Below, in pieces: positions 11,410-22,850 of a stretch of DNA of 64,000 bases (position 1 is its first letter; every line of letters begins with the position of its first letter). The position numbers and the translations under genes are program-made. Source of the DNA: Norana najaformis (taxonomy: Eukaryota > Annelida > Clitellata > Crassiclitellata > Hormogastridae); contig OZ029915.1 in NCBI GenBank assembly GCA_964023275.1, forward strand, positions 18,329,775 through 18,393,774, written 5' to 3'. The notes under the pieces are model-generated. The model saw nothing but the letters and a program-made list of their open reading frames with translations. It did no database searches and had not been told where the DNA came from.

Positions 11410-12540
11410 GGTCTGCCACAGTTCAACATGTGTAAGTTGATTCTAGTTGTCATGCTGCTCTCTCTGTTGGGTGTAAGCGCAAAGTTTGACATAATTGATA
11501 ATGATCACACATTTCAGTTCCTCTTATGGAATCACTGGACAACCAGTAGACTGGATTTGGACTGGATGGATGGACAGACAGTGACAGTGGCCATCAGATT
11601 GGACTGTGTGGCTTGAACACCAGTTTGACTCATTGTTTCACAAGGCTCAGTACTTGGACTGCTTCTCTACATCTTATATACCTGGCAGACATAGCTCAGC
11701 TCATCACTGTCCTGGGAGCATGGGTCTAGCAGATGCCAATGATGCTAAGCTGTACTCTGCATGCCATCCGACATCCTTGTGTATCTTCTACATGGGGCAT
11801 TGCAGCGGATTTAGTGTCATAGATGTCTGTAAATTGGCTGCGGTTGAATTCAACAGAGACACAGCATGCTTGGCTGGGCACATACCAGGCATGGTAAAAC
11901 ATTGATGAGGAATCAATTATGTCACAATTCCCTGATTGGAATCAATAGCTTGTGGTCTGCAACCTAAGTTTGCTTCAGGACAGAGACCTATCAATGGTGT
12001 ACCATGTTTACTACCTCTGCAGGTCCTGTTTCTACCAGTTGCACCAGATATGGGCCATACAATTTGTTGTTCTGTGCTCCAGCGATTTTGTTCATTCATT
12101 CATCATGATTTGCCTGGATTACAGCAATTCAGTCTGCAGGCATGCTAAAGTTCTGGTAGTGCCAGATCCTGTCTGTCTTTAACTGTACTGCCAGCAAGCT
12201 AAAATATTCATATATATTGGAACATATACAAAAAATGTTACACTGGCTTCATGTTGTGGAGCGCTTTGCATTCAAGATCGTCCTGCTGGCATATGCCTCA
12301 CTTGTTGTCATGGCCCCAGCATGCATCAGGGAGCTTATTGTTCCAGTGTCAGGTCAGCTGTTTGGCGATCATTGTGTTATGTGATGCATGGATATGTAAA
12401 GCTGCCACCCTTCTGCAGATAGCTTGAGCCCTTCATGACTTTTTACGTATTGGAGCATCCTCCTGGAACAGTATCCCTTTGCATTTCATTATGTTTTACA
12501 CCTTTACCTTTTACATTGCCGATCTGGAAAGCCAGTAAAA
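11410..12540 (+). mobile_element. LINE reverse-transcriptase fragment (degenerate)
   Basis: Shifting frames show Q-G-S-V-L-G-L-L-L-Y-I-L-Y-L-A-D-I near 11645-11695 and a D-A-K-L-Y-S region matching the YADDTQLY area. Further on are S-F-I-M-x-x-L-D-Y-x-N-S-V near 12090-12135 and L-H-W-L-H-V-V-E-R near 12243-12270, followed by F-K-I-V-L-L-A-Y. These occur in the right order for a CR1/L2-like RT. Stops and frameshifts show it is dead. Confidence 0.7.
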
Positions 12541-12937
12541 ACAGGTGTATCTTGACCGAGTGTCGACATGTGTGGACAGCCATCTCAGTGCTTTATCCTG
12601 CCAATAGATGAAGTGGTTTTTTGAATGTATAGTCATGTGATATATTCCTTTCCCCTGCTAACGAACAACTGACATTTGCTGCGGACTTGTCATTGACCAT
12701 TGGTTGCATGTGAATGCCATATTGCTAGGTGTTTGATTGCTGTTGAACAAAGTAAGATCTGACATACTTATTAGGAGAGATATTTCAGCATTAACAGTTT
12801 TCCTTTATATCTGTGCAACATAATGACCAACTGTTTTGCTCTTTTCTTTTAGGACAAGGCCTGATTAGCATTTTGTTTTATGTATCCAGTTATCACCAAC
12901 TTTAATGTATTGAAAATGGAAATTTTGTTGCTTTTAG

Positions 12938-13205
12938 GTGGCAGTTCTGGTGCTGTGTCACACTTACAGGACAATGGTTGATGTGTATGAATGCTTCCGA
13001 AAGTTCAGCGCTTACATGATCAATGTTAGAGTCCACATTTTGCCTGAGAAGTTAGAAAGCAGTCAGTTTCTGCGACTTAGTGAACCTCAGATTCTGATTG
13101 GAAGTGTGCAAAGTGTCCTCCAACTGACAGGTGTACGTCCAGATTTATTTCTTCAACTGAAGCATTTAATTCTTGAAGACTGTGATGTCATGCTCAGGCA
13201 AACTG
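12938..13205 (+). CDS. helicase-like gene, exon 4: RecA1 middle with EDCD
   Basis: This 268-nt exon runs phase 0 to phase 1, between TGCTTTTAG and G|GTGAGA. It starts with a beta strand V-A-V-L-V-L-C-H at the motif Ia position, where the usual PTREL is not conserved. It continues with I-L-I-G-S-V-Q-S-V-L at the motif Ib position and L-K-H-L-I-L-E-D-C-D-V-M-L at motif II. The DEAD tetrapeptide is thus replaced by EDCD. Spacing and hydrophobic pattern fit RecA1 of a DEAD-box protein and, from memory, resemble the divergent helicase domain of TDRD12 (L-I-L-D-E-V-D). The missing catalytic Glu position argues against normal ATP hydrolysis. Confidence 0.75.
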
Positions 13206-13837
13206 GTGAGATAATTTTTTTGGTTATGTTTGCCTCACAAGGTCATCATTTTTTGTGTTTTAGTGTATAAAATGTAAACCCATTAGGTGTTATTGTTTGA
13301 AATGAAAATAAAAATGTGGTATCTCATATTGTATCATGCCATTACTAATGCAATAAAACAAAACTATATTTATTAAGCATCACTTATACCTCAAGTGATG
13401 AATGATAAATACTGCATTATATTGTCAGCCAGGAAGCCAATTCTTTCTTACAGTGGTTGTAAGTACTCTGAGTAGATTTTTAGATAGTTGTATATGAATT
13501 GTTTTACATTACAAGAAATTACAGCAATGTTAGGCTTTGAGGCAGAATTTGGCTGCCTTTGATGCCATGCCTTGACCTTGGCTTTATGACTTCTAGCATC
13601 AGCCTCTTGATATTTGGCCTCATTACTGGTCTACTGGAGTTCTAGTACTGTTATGTTGTTAGCTTATTAAAATACATGACATTTATCAGTGCAGCACAGG
13701 ACTTCTACAACGGAAAGAGGCAAGTTGCAATCAAATAAGGGGCCATTTCATTAATACATTACTAGGCATTGGGATGTTGAGAAATTGCAGATAGCCAGTC
13801 ATTGCTTCTAATGCATTAAATGTAATAACAGGGATTA

Positions 13838-14108
13838 ATTTCTGCATTGGCCTTTCACTCAGAACTGAAAACACTCCTCTTTCACAGATCCTATCCTGAC
13901 TCCCCTTCTTCCTCTTATTTCTCTTTCGGCTCCAATCCCAAACATCACCCACTGTAGCTGCCACACGGTCTTTCTACCTGACTTTTGGATCTTGACCTGA
14001 AATCAAACCCTTTGCCTATCGATTTTGTTTTGACTGATGAATAAGATGGTCCCTGACGAGCCTTTTGTTGAGCGCTGTAGAAATCTCGGGATTACGATTA
14101 CGATAATG
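13838..14108 (+). repeat. LINE 3'-tail family, copy 2
   Basis: Near full-length copy of the tail described at 1270: TTTCTGCATTGGCCTTTCAC, then CTCAGAACTGAAAACACTCC, then TTGTTGAGCGCTGTAGAAAT, ending with two TTACGA units. Confidence 0.7.
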
Positions 14109-14369
14109 TGTCTCAAAGGTCAGTGTGAGCTGTGGTTTAGCACATCGAGATGGCTGGCTCACAAACTTGGCCTCTGTTGCAGTTCATTTCAAGGCTTTTC
14201 TTTATTTGACAATAACTAGTAGCCTTTCTTACATGGAGCATCTACGTGCTAGTTGGGCAAAATGTCCCTGATGAGAAAGTCCCTGTTCCTTCCTTTACGC
14301 TCCATTTCCCTATCACTCTCCCCCACTCACCCCACCCCTCTTCCTCCCTCCCTGTGGTGACATACTAGT

Positions 14370-15230
14370 TGTATGTTATTTTAGAGTTTAGCATCACTCC
14401 ACTGCTCTTAAACGTTCATGATAGTGAATGTCCACACCTCCGGTGTTGACTGTTTTAGGTCCTCCATCAGTTTTATTGATGAGAAAGTGCCACGTACAGC
14501 AACTTCAGATTTCTTTGGATTCTGGCACAACCTGTTTGTTAGGAATGAACTAGCAGTTTAATACTTCAGTAGACTGTTAGATTTTTGGTGTCTGAGTCAG
14601 TGTACTTGAGCGCTTTGTTCAACTGTGTGTCTCAGCATACTGGTGGTGACTGATGCTGTGTGTGGAAATGACACCAGCAACTGGAGCCGCATACAGCTTG
14701 AAGCACTGGGCCAAATACAAGGACCAACCCTTGTGGGACACCGTATTCACAGGTAGATGACGGCGACCGTGATGATCCAATGCTGTAGTGCTGTGACCGG
14801 TCCATCAAGGATTTTCAATAAGGCCATTTCAGTCAAGTGATGCCAATGGTGAGCTGAGTGTTGACTGTTGAAATTACAGGAGCTGCTGACGTGGGGCAAG
14901 AGACAAGCCAGGAAGACATGTTCCAACATTTTTGACATAGTATTTAAGTTTGAATTTGCCCTATATTCAGAAGGATCGTCCGGATCAAGACCTTGCTTTT
15001 TCGGCATGGGTGTGACAGAGGCAGATCTGAAGCAGGCTGGAAACCAGCTGCTGGTTAAAGACCAGATGCAGAGATGAATAATGGTTGGAGTGAATATGTC
15101 TGCACATGATTTAACAGGGACAAAGGGGAAACATTCATCAGAGATGATTTTCCCGGTAAGGAAGACATATTTTGAAGATTTCAGCAGCAGCAACCGGTCT
15201 GAGCAGAGGCGTCGATCCGTCGTAAACATT
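14370..15230 (-). mobile_element. LINE reverse-transcriptase fragment (degenerate)
   Basis: The minus strand is open for 160 codons (14747-15229) and encodes S-W-F-P-A-C-F-R-S-A-S-V-T-P, then K-K-Q-G-L-D-P-D-D-P-S-E-Y-R and L-N-T-M-S-K-M-L-E. This is the conserved fingers region (KKPGLDPSDLSNYRPISNL-like) of CR1/L2-type reverse transcriptases. Homology continues to about 14370 in broken frames. The 14455-14640 part is recognisably the same element as 11210-11350. Confidence 0.75.
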
Positions 15231-15300
15231 GGGGGGCCTATTATGGAGGTCTGGGTGCAAAGCCCCTATTGGTTTCAAAGGAAAAGCCCCTGACATGGGG
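15222..15300. repeat. GCAAAGCCCC-type repeat remnant
   Basis: The segment contains GGGGGCCTATTATGGAGGTC and GTGCAAAGCCCCTA. The same GTGCAAAGCCCC phrase in a similar G-rich setting recurs near 22370, 33690 and 47795. These look like ends of a DNA transposon family with GGCGGATCC-type termini. Confidence 0.4.
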
Positions 15301-15469
15301 GTAGGATTCATGAAGTAGGCCTAATGCAGGCAGACATAAAGCCCAACATCATAATAGACAACAAATGAGAAATATCACTAATATTAGGCCTATTTGCAGT
15401 GGAATGTCAACACACACAACAGTTATGAACAGTATGTCAGCAATGCTAAAGCAGCGCAATCTGAGCACA

Positions 15470-15730
15470 TATTTAACTCGGCAAACTCTTTTTCGGCCTT
15501 CAGATCTGGACTAAAAACTCACCTCTTCCTTAACTCATTTCCTCAGTATGCTGTCTCTGTGCCTTCTTGACTTCACCTTGGCTTTTTGACCCGGACTCAC
15601 CATGGAATTTGGCTTGGACAATGATTTTGTCTAGCAGCGACCTTCGACTGATGCCTTGAGCCATTATTACAGTGGCGCTAAAGAAGTTCTTAGATTATTA
15701 TTTATTATTGTTATTATTTATTCAACATTG
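15470..15730 (+). mobile_element. LINE 3' end with TTATT-type tail
   Basis: The plus strand reads S-A-N-S-F-S-A-F-R-S-G-L-K-T-H-L-F-L, the last conserved phrase of many CR1/L2 ORF2 proteins. It is followed by a GTGGCGCTAAAGAA segment and an ATTATTTATTATT run as the 3' tail. Only the extreme 3' end is present. Confidence 0.6.
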
Positions 15731-16802
15731 AAATTGCCGAAAATGTTCTCCCTGACTGTGCTTCTGTTAGCTAGTGTCATTACGTCCAATCTGTCAAGAA
15801 TGTCTGTTAAAATGGCGCACAGACAGCATTTAACCGTTCCTGCATCATTGTACTTCGCATCCATTTCTTTAGCCGACGCAAGGCACTAAACTACAGATAA
15901 GATGGATAGCTGACTCAACTTATGAAAATTTTCTATACCTGGAGTTGAACCTTGGAAAACTAAGTAACTGGCTTTCAGTTTCATCTCATTGCATCTAGAC
16001 TGAAAGAGTGCTGAAAGCTGATGAGCCTAGCTCCACAAGTACAATTTCACCGTCAATACTGTCATCAGGTCATTTCAGTTTTATAACAGATTTATCTATT
16101 TTCGTTCAGCAAATTCAAACGCAATGTTTCTAAAATTTTACTTGTTCAAAATTAACGAAATCCTATATTCATATATTTAACAGAGGGAGCTTTCTTCGGC
16201 TAGCGATGCAGAGACTGAGTGGGGATTATAATTATAAAGGGCGACTATACGAATATGGGTATATATGTACCCACCCCATATTTACAAAACCATATGTACA
16301 TAAGGTACATGTATATGGTTTTGTAACTGAAGGAACTAATTTAGCGGGTGGGCTCACACCCCTTAGTACTGCCTGACTGGTCAAAGATGACATCCAGATG
16401 GAGATGGCAATGAGGTGAGGCATGGACCCCATTATTTAGTTCTCCATGGGTGAGGCCGAGTTGTCTGACCTGCATTCCATTAATTTTCAGGGTTCTGTTA
16501 AATCTTGCTATAGATCTGTGCCCTCTGGCGACCTGTGTAGCTCAATTAAAGGCTGCATGTCTGACTGCCTGTGACTCAGTTCGCTTGCTCGACCTGCGTA
16601 TCATTAAAAGTACATATGTTCTGATGCAATACATATTCATGTATCTGTCCTTCTGTCTATCCGTTTGTCTACCTAAGCAAAGGTAGGCATAGACAGCAAT
16701 ACCTAGAGAGGTACAATTGGAAATTATGGACTGGCATTGTTTATTAACATCTTAAAGTGAAGACTGACAACTAAAATTGTCAGTCCAGAGCTGCCTTGTA
16801 CC

Positions 16803-16904
16803 GATTTTACAGCTAAAATATTGCCGGGGCCCAAGTAATGGCCGGGCCCCCAGACTTAAAATATTGCCCGGGCCCCAGGGCACCCATAGGATCAACGCCA
16901 CTGG
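16803..16904 (-). mobile_element. DNA-transposon terminal remnant (hAT-like end)
   Basis: A GC-rich block with repeated GGGCCC and a CCCATAGGATCAACGCCACTG end. Read on the minus strand it begins CAGTGGCGTTGATCC, which resembles common hAT-type termini (CAGTGGCGGATCC-like). A plus-strand relative starts at 40951. Only one end is recognisable. Confidence 0.4.
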
Positions 16905-17109
16905 GTCTGAGGTCACTGAGATGCATGTTGACTTGGTCCCTATCTGATGCAAGAGGGTCCATGGGTTGTCCAGACAGTTGCTTGGCAGTCGATACCTTAA
17001 TTGGCTCATCTTGTTGATTGAGAAGTCTGAGAACATGGTACAATGTTTTTTCAGTCAGTAACTTCGCTGCATACCGCTGTTGACGACCTTTTCCAATAAA
17101 GTGTTACTG

Positions 17110-17650
17110 TAATGTTGTCAGCATGATTCTTTGATTAGTGTTTTGGCATTCTGCCATACTGACAGATACGCATGGCATACAAGTTCATCATTGGTAGTCT
17201 TCATCAACTTTCTAGCTCGGACCTTTCTCCCACTGAGTGTTGCCGTCCTTCAGTGTGCAGAAGACACCCAGATGCCCATGGTCCAGCAGAGGCGGCTCCT
17301 GCCCTTTTCCAGAGGATTCTCGACATCACCTCTGTCCTTGACCTCTGGATGTCCTCCATTCGCCTCTGTTTGAACTGTAACATGACCCAGTTCATCTGGC
17401 TTGGTGGCCACTTGCAGCTCACCAAGATCAATCTCTCCTCCTTACGCCAGAGATTTCCAGATATCTTCTTCTCTACCATGGTCCGGGATCTCGGGGTTGT
17501 ATTGGATCAGGAGCTTACCCTGTCTGCTCATGTTAACAGCGTCTTTCACTCTTGTTTTTACCATCTTTGTCAGCTCCACACCATTTACCATACTCTTTCC
17601 TTTTGCGCTATCTCTGGTCCATGCCCTTATTAGCAACCAATAGGCCCAGT
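17110..17650 (+). mobile_element. LINE reverse-transcriptase fragment (degenerate)
   Basis: In shifting frames the plus strand gives A-E-D-T-Q at the YADDTQ position (about 17260). It continues with L-D-L-W-M-S, L-N-C-N-M-T-Q-F-I-W-L-G near 17370-17405 and V-R-D-L-G-V-V-L-D-Q-E-L-T near 17480-17520. This is the usual order after the catalytic aspartates in CR1/L2-like RTs. Confidence 0.75.
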
Positions 17651-17854
17651 ACATTGAGAGAAGTGTTGCTTGGTAACAGCATTATGATAATGTAACTATC
17701 TTACCGGAATAGCTCGTGAAGTTAAATTCCATCCAAAATCACATGATCAGATGTTAGAAATTAAAATCTTTCAAAAACCCAAGTTTGACTGGAATTTCAA
17801 TATAGATAATCAAAATCCAGATAGTCTAAGGAAGCTGCTAGTGCTGAAACTTCA

Positions 17855-18245
17855 CTCTACCTGCTCCAGTTGATTATCATGTGCTGTGATGCCGCAGATA
17901 GTACCATTTGTTGATGTGATCTTGAATGTACAGTCTGCTGGCCTTTCCCCAGTCTCCCATAATGCCTCACATATTCAGTGCATCCTTTCCACTGTTGTTT
18001 CTCCACCATTCTTGAACAGCTCGACTGGAACATCATCTGGACCGGTGCTCTTGCCACTAGCTGTCTCACCAATTGCACAAGCCACCTCAGTTTTGAGTGT
18101 AGCTGGTTCACATGTAAACTGCCTGTTGATGCCTTTCACCTCACTGTCGTACAATACTTTACAGTTCTCGCTCCAGTGCTCCGCAATGTTTCTACTTGAC
18201 CATTTCGCCAGTGCTGTTAGAGGTCCTTTGTTTCCGGTGATACCT
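17855..18245 (-). mobile_element. LINE reverse-transcriptase N-terminal fragment
   Basis: The minus strand reads A-S-G-K-S-T-G-P-D-D-V-P-V-E-L-F-K, then E-A-L-W-E-T-G-E-R-P. This matches the KxxGPDGIPAELL...W..G..P phrase at the start of non-LTR reverse transcriptases. A stop interrupts it. Confidence 0.7.
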
Positions 18246-18393
18246 TGTATATTAAATAAATAACTTATTTTTCAAACAGTGTGTGTTCGTTTTATCATTG
18301 CTAAAACTCAAAATTTAGTTGCAGTGCCATTAATGGGCCCCTTAAATAATCATCTCAATCTCCAGTTCAGTGCTTGATGTTGTCTTCTTTTAG

Positions 18394-18542
18394 GCATTTT
18401 CAAGAACATCGAGAAAATTGCTGAATTTTTGCCACTGGAAAAGCAAGTCATACTCTTTTGTAGAAAAATGTTTCCTGTTATTAGCAACATGTTTAAAAAA
18501 CTTGTACCGTATGAAGTGAAGATGACAGCTGTTTGTCTGTAG
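18394..18542 (+). CDS. helicase-like gene, exon 5: end of RecA1 and stop
   Basis: The exon starts in phase 1 after a strong TTCTTTTAG acceptor and encodes I-F-K-N-I-E-K-I-A-E-F-L-P, then E-K-Q-V-I-L-F-C-R-K-M-F-P. It stops at TAG 18540-18542. In DEAD-box proteins this strand carries motif III (SAT); here the position reads F-C-R-K. No second RecA domain (motifs IV-VI) was found downstream to 24.9 kb. Either the protein ends after RecA1, or a weak donor (GAA|GTGAAG near 18516) leads to exons I could not recognise. From memory, the C-rich strand and following helix resemble the equivalent part of TDRD12. Confidence 0.65.
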
Positions 18543-18830
18543 AGGGCTGATTTTCATGCAATTTTTAGACCTGTAATTTTGAAGACTCTGCTCTGTTTTT
18601 CGTGTATTCTTACAACCTAGTAATTTTTATTGTGGCGTAATTGTTATAATTAAGACTATATACTTGGTTAGTATGTTTTTGAAGCACGAGTTAATTGTTT
18701 TTTCAGCTACCCAGGTGAGGTAGGCTGCCTATTGTGAGAGTCATTAAGTATGATGTTCTCCACGATTGTGTTAAAATTCTGTTTAGTTGATCAAAACGGG
18801 ATTTGATTGGTAGTTTGAAAAGATTAACTT

Positions 18831-18931
18831 GTGTTGATTGTGTTCTAAATATGAGACATATTGATTTGTTGGAAGTTTTTGTGTTGATTGTGTTCTAAAT
18901 ATGAGACATATTGATTTGTTGGAAGTTTTTG
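18831..18931. repeat. perfect 50-bp tandem duplication
   Basis: The unit beginning GTGTTGATTGTGTTCTAAAT is present twice without visible mismatch (18831-18880 and 18881-18930), indicating a recent slip or duplication. Confidence 0.9.
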
Positions 18932-19429
18932 TTAATTATGCTGATTGAATTATGGAAAATAATTCTGACAGCTTTGCTGAATGGCATGATTGTTATCATT
19001 TTTTCTGAGTATGGTTAATAACAGACTTTGAACGTTTGAGCTACAATATTTTATGAGGTTGGAATTATGCATGATGAATGTAATATTGTATACTGCTATA
19101 CTAAATACTGCAAGTTTAATATGATGGTTCTACTTATGTGTAATAATGGATTTTCAGCATTTTCTTTGAACAAACTTCAAGTATTTTCTTTACATGATGA
19201 ATGTTATAAAAGGAAGCAGGCTGTGAAATCTGTTCCAAGTTCTGAAAAGGCTGGTAATGCAATGCAATACAACTGTAATTTGATAATGCCCCTCTGTATG
19301 AGTTCAGAAGTGCACAATGAAAACAGATATCAGTAAATGTTAAAAGCCATGAACAGATTGGAAGAGGTAAATTTTCAGTTTAGAGCGAAAGATAGCTGGG
19401 GTTAGAGAGTTGTGAACATTGGGAGAGAG

Positions 19430-20000
19430 AGAGTTCCAGACCAGCTATGACCATCCCTTCTACTCGCTGCAGAGCTAGATTTGCCGGGCATCTTGGGGAT
19501 TTTCAACCCCCTGCAGGCCAAAAGTTAAGATCCTTGGTCATGATTGAAAAGTTAAGGCTAAGAGTTGTCAGTTTTAGCCACTTCGAACCTGCATTTCTTA
19601 CATGCAGATTGCCCTTTGAAAGTCAAATTTCAGTAAGTGCACTTTTAAAATGTTGGCAGGCCTGAGCTTTGCATCAGATGTTACTGAGGAGTTTAAGGAC
19701 AAGGTCAAACACTTTAGTTTTTATCAAAAAGCTTGGAGGGTGTTGTTTTAACCGGCAACTCCCCTAGTTTAAGCACAAATTGCCCTTTGAAAGTCGAATT
19801 TTCAATATAAAAACTTTCAAAGAATACCGTCTGAAACCCTTGGCCGCCTCTAGGGAGTGTAATGACGAGGTCAAAAGTCAACCACCCTGGTCTATTACTA
19901 TGGTCTTGATCAAAAGGTTGAGGCCAGGATTGTCAGTTTTAGCACCCATGGCAATTAGCACCCATGGCAATATCCAGCTAAGTTCTTGTGTCATCCTTCA
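19430..20000. repeat. diverged local duplications
   Basis: ATTGCCCTTTGAAAGTC occurs at about 19609 and 19787. A GTTGTCAGTTTTAGC/GATTGTCAGTTTTAGC phrase occurs at about 19564 and 19930. The blocks suggest an old partial tandem array of 180-360 bp period. No coding role is seen. Confidence 0.5.
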
Positions 20001-20689
20001 CCATCTTTCACCAGATCCGTCCATCTTGACAGAGACATTGTCTCCTTTTACGACAGGCTTGAGCTCATTTGTTATGCCACTATTAACGACAGTCCCTCTT
20101 TACAATATAGTTCTAACAAGTTAAAATAAATGAATATAGTGCAAAGAAGCTAAGTAAAAAAAATCTGCACATATATTAAACTAATCCAAACGCTATCTTG
20201 CCGCATTTCGCTACATCCTGTAATAGTTTTCCAGTAGAGTGACAAGTAGTTAAGTAAGTACAAAATATGACCTACCCGTGAATAATTGTGGTCTAGGCAT
20301 TTTCATACCCATGGAAAAAGGATCCACATTAGGTAATAGCAAAGCGATAACTGTTGAGGCAACACATTAAGTTCAAATTTATCCAAACTCTGAAATGTGT
20401 ATGCTAGCACATTATGGTGAATATTTATTCACATCCAGCTTGCAGTTTGGAATCAAAAAGGGTTGGGTTGTTCACATGCACTCCTTGCAGTCAGAGCAGT
20501 AGTGGGTTACTTTACTAGTCGTGATTCTACTTTAAATGGACACGTCTAAGCTTTTGACAGAGCAAATCAATTATGCCTTGTTCATTAACAGACATATTCC
20601 TCATATTCCTTTTTAGTTAACCACCCTTATAACCTGGTACAGTCTCTGCATCTTTTGTGAGATGGGATAATGGGCTAGCATGACAGGAT

Positions 20690-21600
20690 AACACTGGCCT
20701 GCAGAGTTAGACTGGGTGATCTGTCTCCAATTCTATTTGCTGTGTATGTTGGTGACATAATTAAAAAGTTAAATCGATCCAATTGGGCAATTATAAATTT
20801 GGGGATTATTCTTGGAGTGTGTCATGTATGCAGATGACCTCCTTTTGATATCAGCTTCACTATGTGATCTTGAAGCAGTGATTGACATTTGCTCTGTGGA
20901 ACTGGAAAGTTTGGATATGAAATTAATTGTAACAAAACCTCAAGTTATAAGGGTTGGATCATTATTTTGTAATATGTGTAAGAATATGACTGTCCATGGA
21001 ACAGAAATCAGTTATGTTGGTACGCTTAAGTACCTCGGCTGTTTTCTGGTTGAAGTCAAGTCATTCACAGTTAGTCTGCATGAAATGTGAGTGAAGTTTT
21101 ATAAAACATTAAATCTTTGCATAGTAAATGCTACAAATTAATGAACATGTCCTATTGCATTTAGTTAGTGCCCACTGACTGTAAACCTTTCCTCCTTTAT
21201 GGAATGGAAGCTATTAGCCTAAAGAATAGTGAGCTGAACTCTTCGGAATACGCTTACAACACTGCCTTATGTAAAATTTTAAAAATCTGTCATAGCAGTG
21301 TTGAGGCTATTCTGCACTTCACCCAGGAGCCCAACATTGAAGACTGGTGGTTGACCAGAAGACTATAATAGTTTCAGAAAAGTTCTTTCAGTTATTATGC
21401 TTTGTCAGTTTTTGTAGGCCTATGTGATTTTCTCAGTTACCATAGCTGATTTAATTTTTTTATACTGTTAGTAGTATAAGATCACAGGCAGGTATGCTGT
21501 ACTTATCAGTTTGCTGTTTTTTTCTTATTTCTAATTTTTTGTCTTTTGTGCTACCATTGTTTGGTGAAATAAAAGATTGATATGTAAATAGATCGTACAA
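20690..21600 (+). mobile_element. LINE RT fragment with 3' end
   Basis: Open stretches encode V-M-Y-A-D-D-L-L-L-I-S near 20820-20855, the reverse-transcriptase catalytic box. These are followed by K-Y-L-G-C-F near 21030 and L-L-Y-G-M-E-A-I near 21190, in the proper order. Stops separate the blocks. The element ends near a GAAATAAAAGATTGATATG segment, a polyadenylation-like 3' end. The catalytic box style (YADDLLLIS) differs from the YADDTQ copies, so this is a second LINE lineage. Confidence 0.75.
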
Positions 21601-22304
21601 GGTTTCGCTGCCAGGGATGACGCTTCATATGCATAGGCTATGTGACAATGACCAATCACCAGTTATTGAAACAACAGCTAATTGCTGCATGTAATCTATT
21701 TATATGTGACCTTCCCCTCCAGTCCCTGACTCTCGTGCATGAAAAGATACAGAAATCCATTGGCATTGTCCCTCAACCTAAGCTTTGTGGTGGACATGTC
21801 TCGTGTCCCCCATAAATCGACTCCCTGTTCTCATCTACTGTCTTCAAAATGTTCCCCATATTTGGGGGTTTCAGTCATCATCAGCAAAATACAACAACAG
21901 CTTCATTTCTCTCGTCAGCAGAACTGTATGCCTGTATCAGTCTAAAGATTGATGTTCCATCAACTTATGCATGTGCATATAAAGCTACTCTGTCTCTCGC
22001 TGATTCGCCCTTCTGGTATTAACGGGCAGTATGCACGTACGTAAGTATATCTGTTTGCATGTATGTGTATGTGTGCATGTTTATATATAAATCAATTCAT
22101 AACCACTAGAAAAACGTTGTGTAAACAGGACATGCATGTGTTTGATGTTCTTCTGGTCCATCCAGTTATTAAAAGGACTTGTGAGGTGGTGAGCCCTTGT
22201 TTATACCAGACCAGACTGGCCCTTCCACTTATTTGACAGAAACAAGTGGCCTCTTGAGACCTCTGATCCCTAAGTAGACCTATGTACCTTGTTTTGGAAT
22301 TTCT

Positions 22305-22440
22305 TTGTGCTTGTGCCGTCATCCCAAACCCCTCAGTTTCGAGGTTTGGGAAGAAGCCCCAGTGGGGTCCAGGTGCAAAGCCCCGGTAAAGGGTCAATAA
22401 TTTAGGCCCACTGAAGATGAAAGCATTTGTAAGAACAAAA
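22305..22440. repeat. GCAAAGCCCC-type repeat remnant
   Basis: CAGTGGGGTCCAGGTGCAAA followed by GCCCCGGTAAAGG is shared in part with 15222-15300, 33640-33720 and 47708-47830. Confidence 0.45.
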
Positions 22441-22850
22441 TAGAAGTGTTTTATGCGTGTTTTAGAACTGAAATATAAACCCAAAAGCTTAAAATGGTTC
22501 GAATATACATTGAGTTAAATCAAGCGCTGATCGTGGAAAAGGCCTCGGAAGAGGAAAGCATTTATGCCTACATTGCCGAAGAACAATTTCAGTGTTTTGT
22601 TAATTTCAACGTATTTTAGAACAGGAACATAAGCCCAAAGCTTTAAAATGTTTCGAATAGCCTACACATTAAGCTAACTCAAGCACAGATCAGAGGCGAA
22701 GCCCTCTGACTATGAAGCATTACATGGCAAAGGAACACGTTTTTTGTTAACTCACGCATAGTTCTGTATTTGAGAACATGTTCATAAGCTCAGTAGCTTA
22801 AAATGTTCCGACTGAGGATTGGATTTTTAAAGCGTAACCGGTGCTCATAA
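22390..22850. repeat. diverged tandem array, unit about 135 bp
   Basis: Three or four units share AGAACTGAAATATAAACCCA / AGAACAGGAACATAAGCCCA, then GCTTAAAATGTTTCGAATA, then ATTAAGCTAACTCAAG and a GAAGCAT...GTTTTTTGTTAA end. A related unit lies at about 23485-23640. Confidence 0.65.

Larger units (their letters stand above)
13206..18393 (+). other. intron 4 of helicase-like gene, repeat-filled
   Basis: The roughly 5.2-kb intron holds a LINE tail copy, LINE RT fragments in both orientations, a GC-rich terminal remnant and a GCAAAGCCCC-family repeat, each listed separately. Bases 13206-13830 and 15730-16800 contain nothing else recognisable. Confidence 0.6.

Noticed and set aside
19067-19336. 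Open stretch downstream of the helicase stop, considered as a further exon.
   Set aside because: No helicase motif IV-VI, no convincing acceptor in frame, and a stop ends it without a donor.
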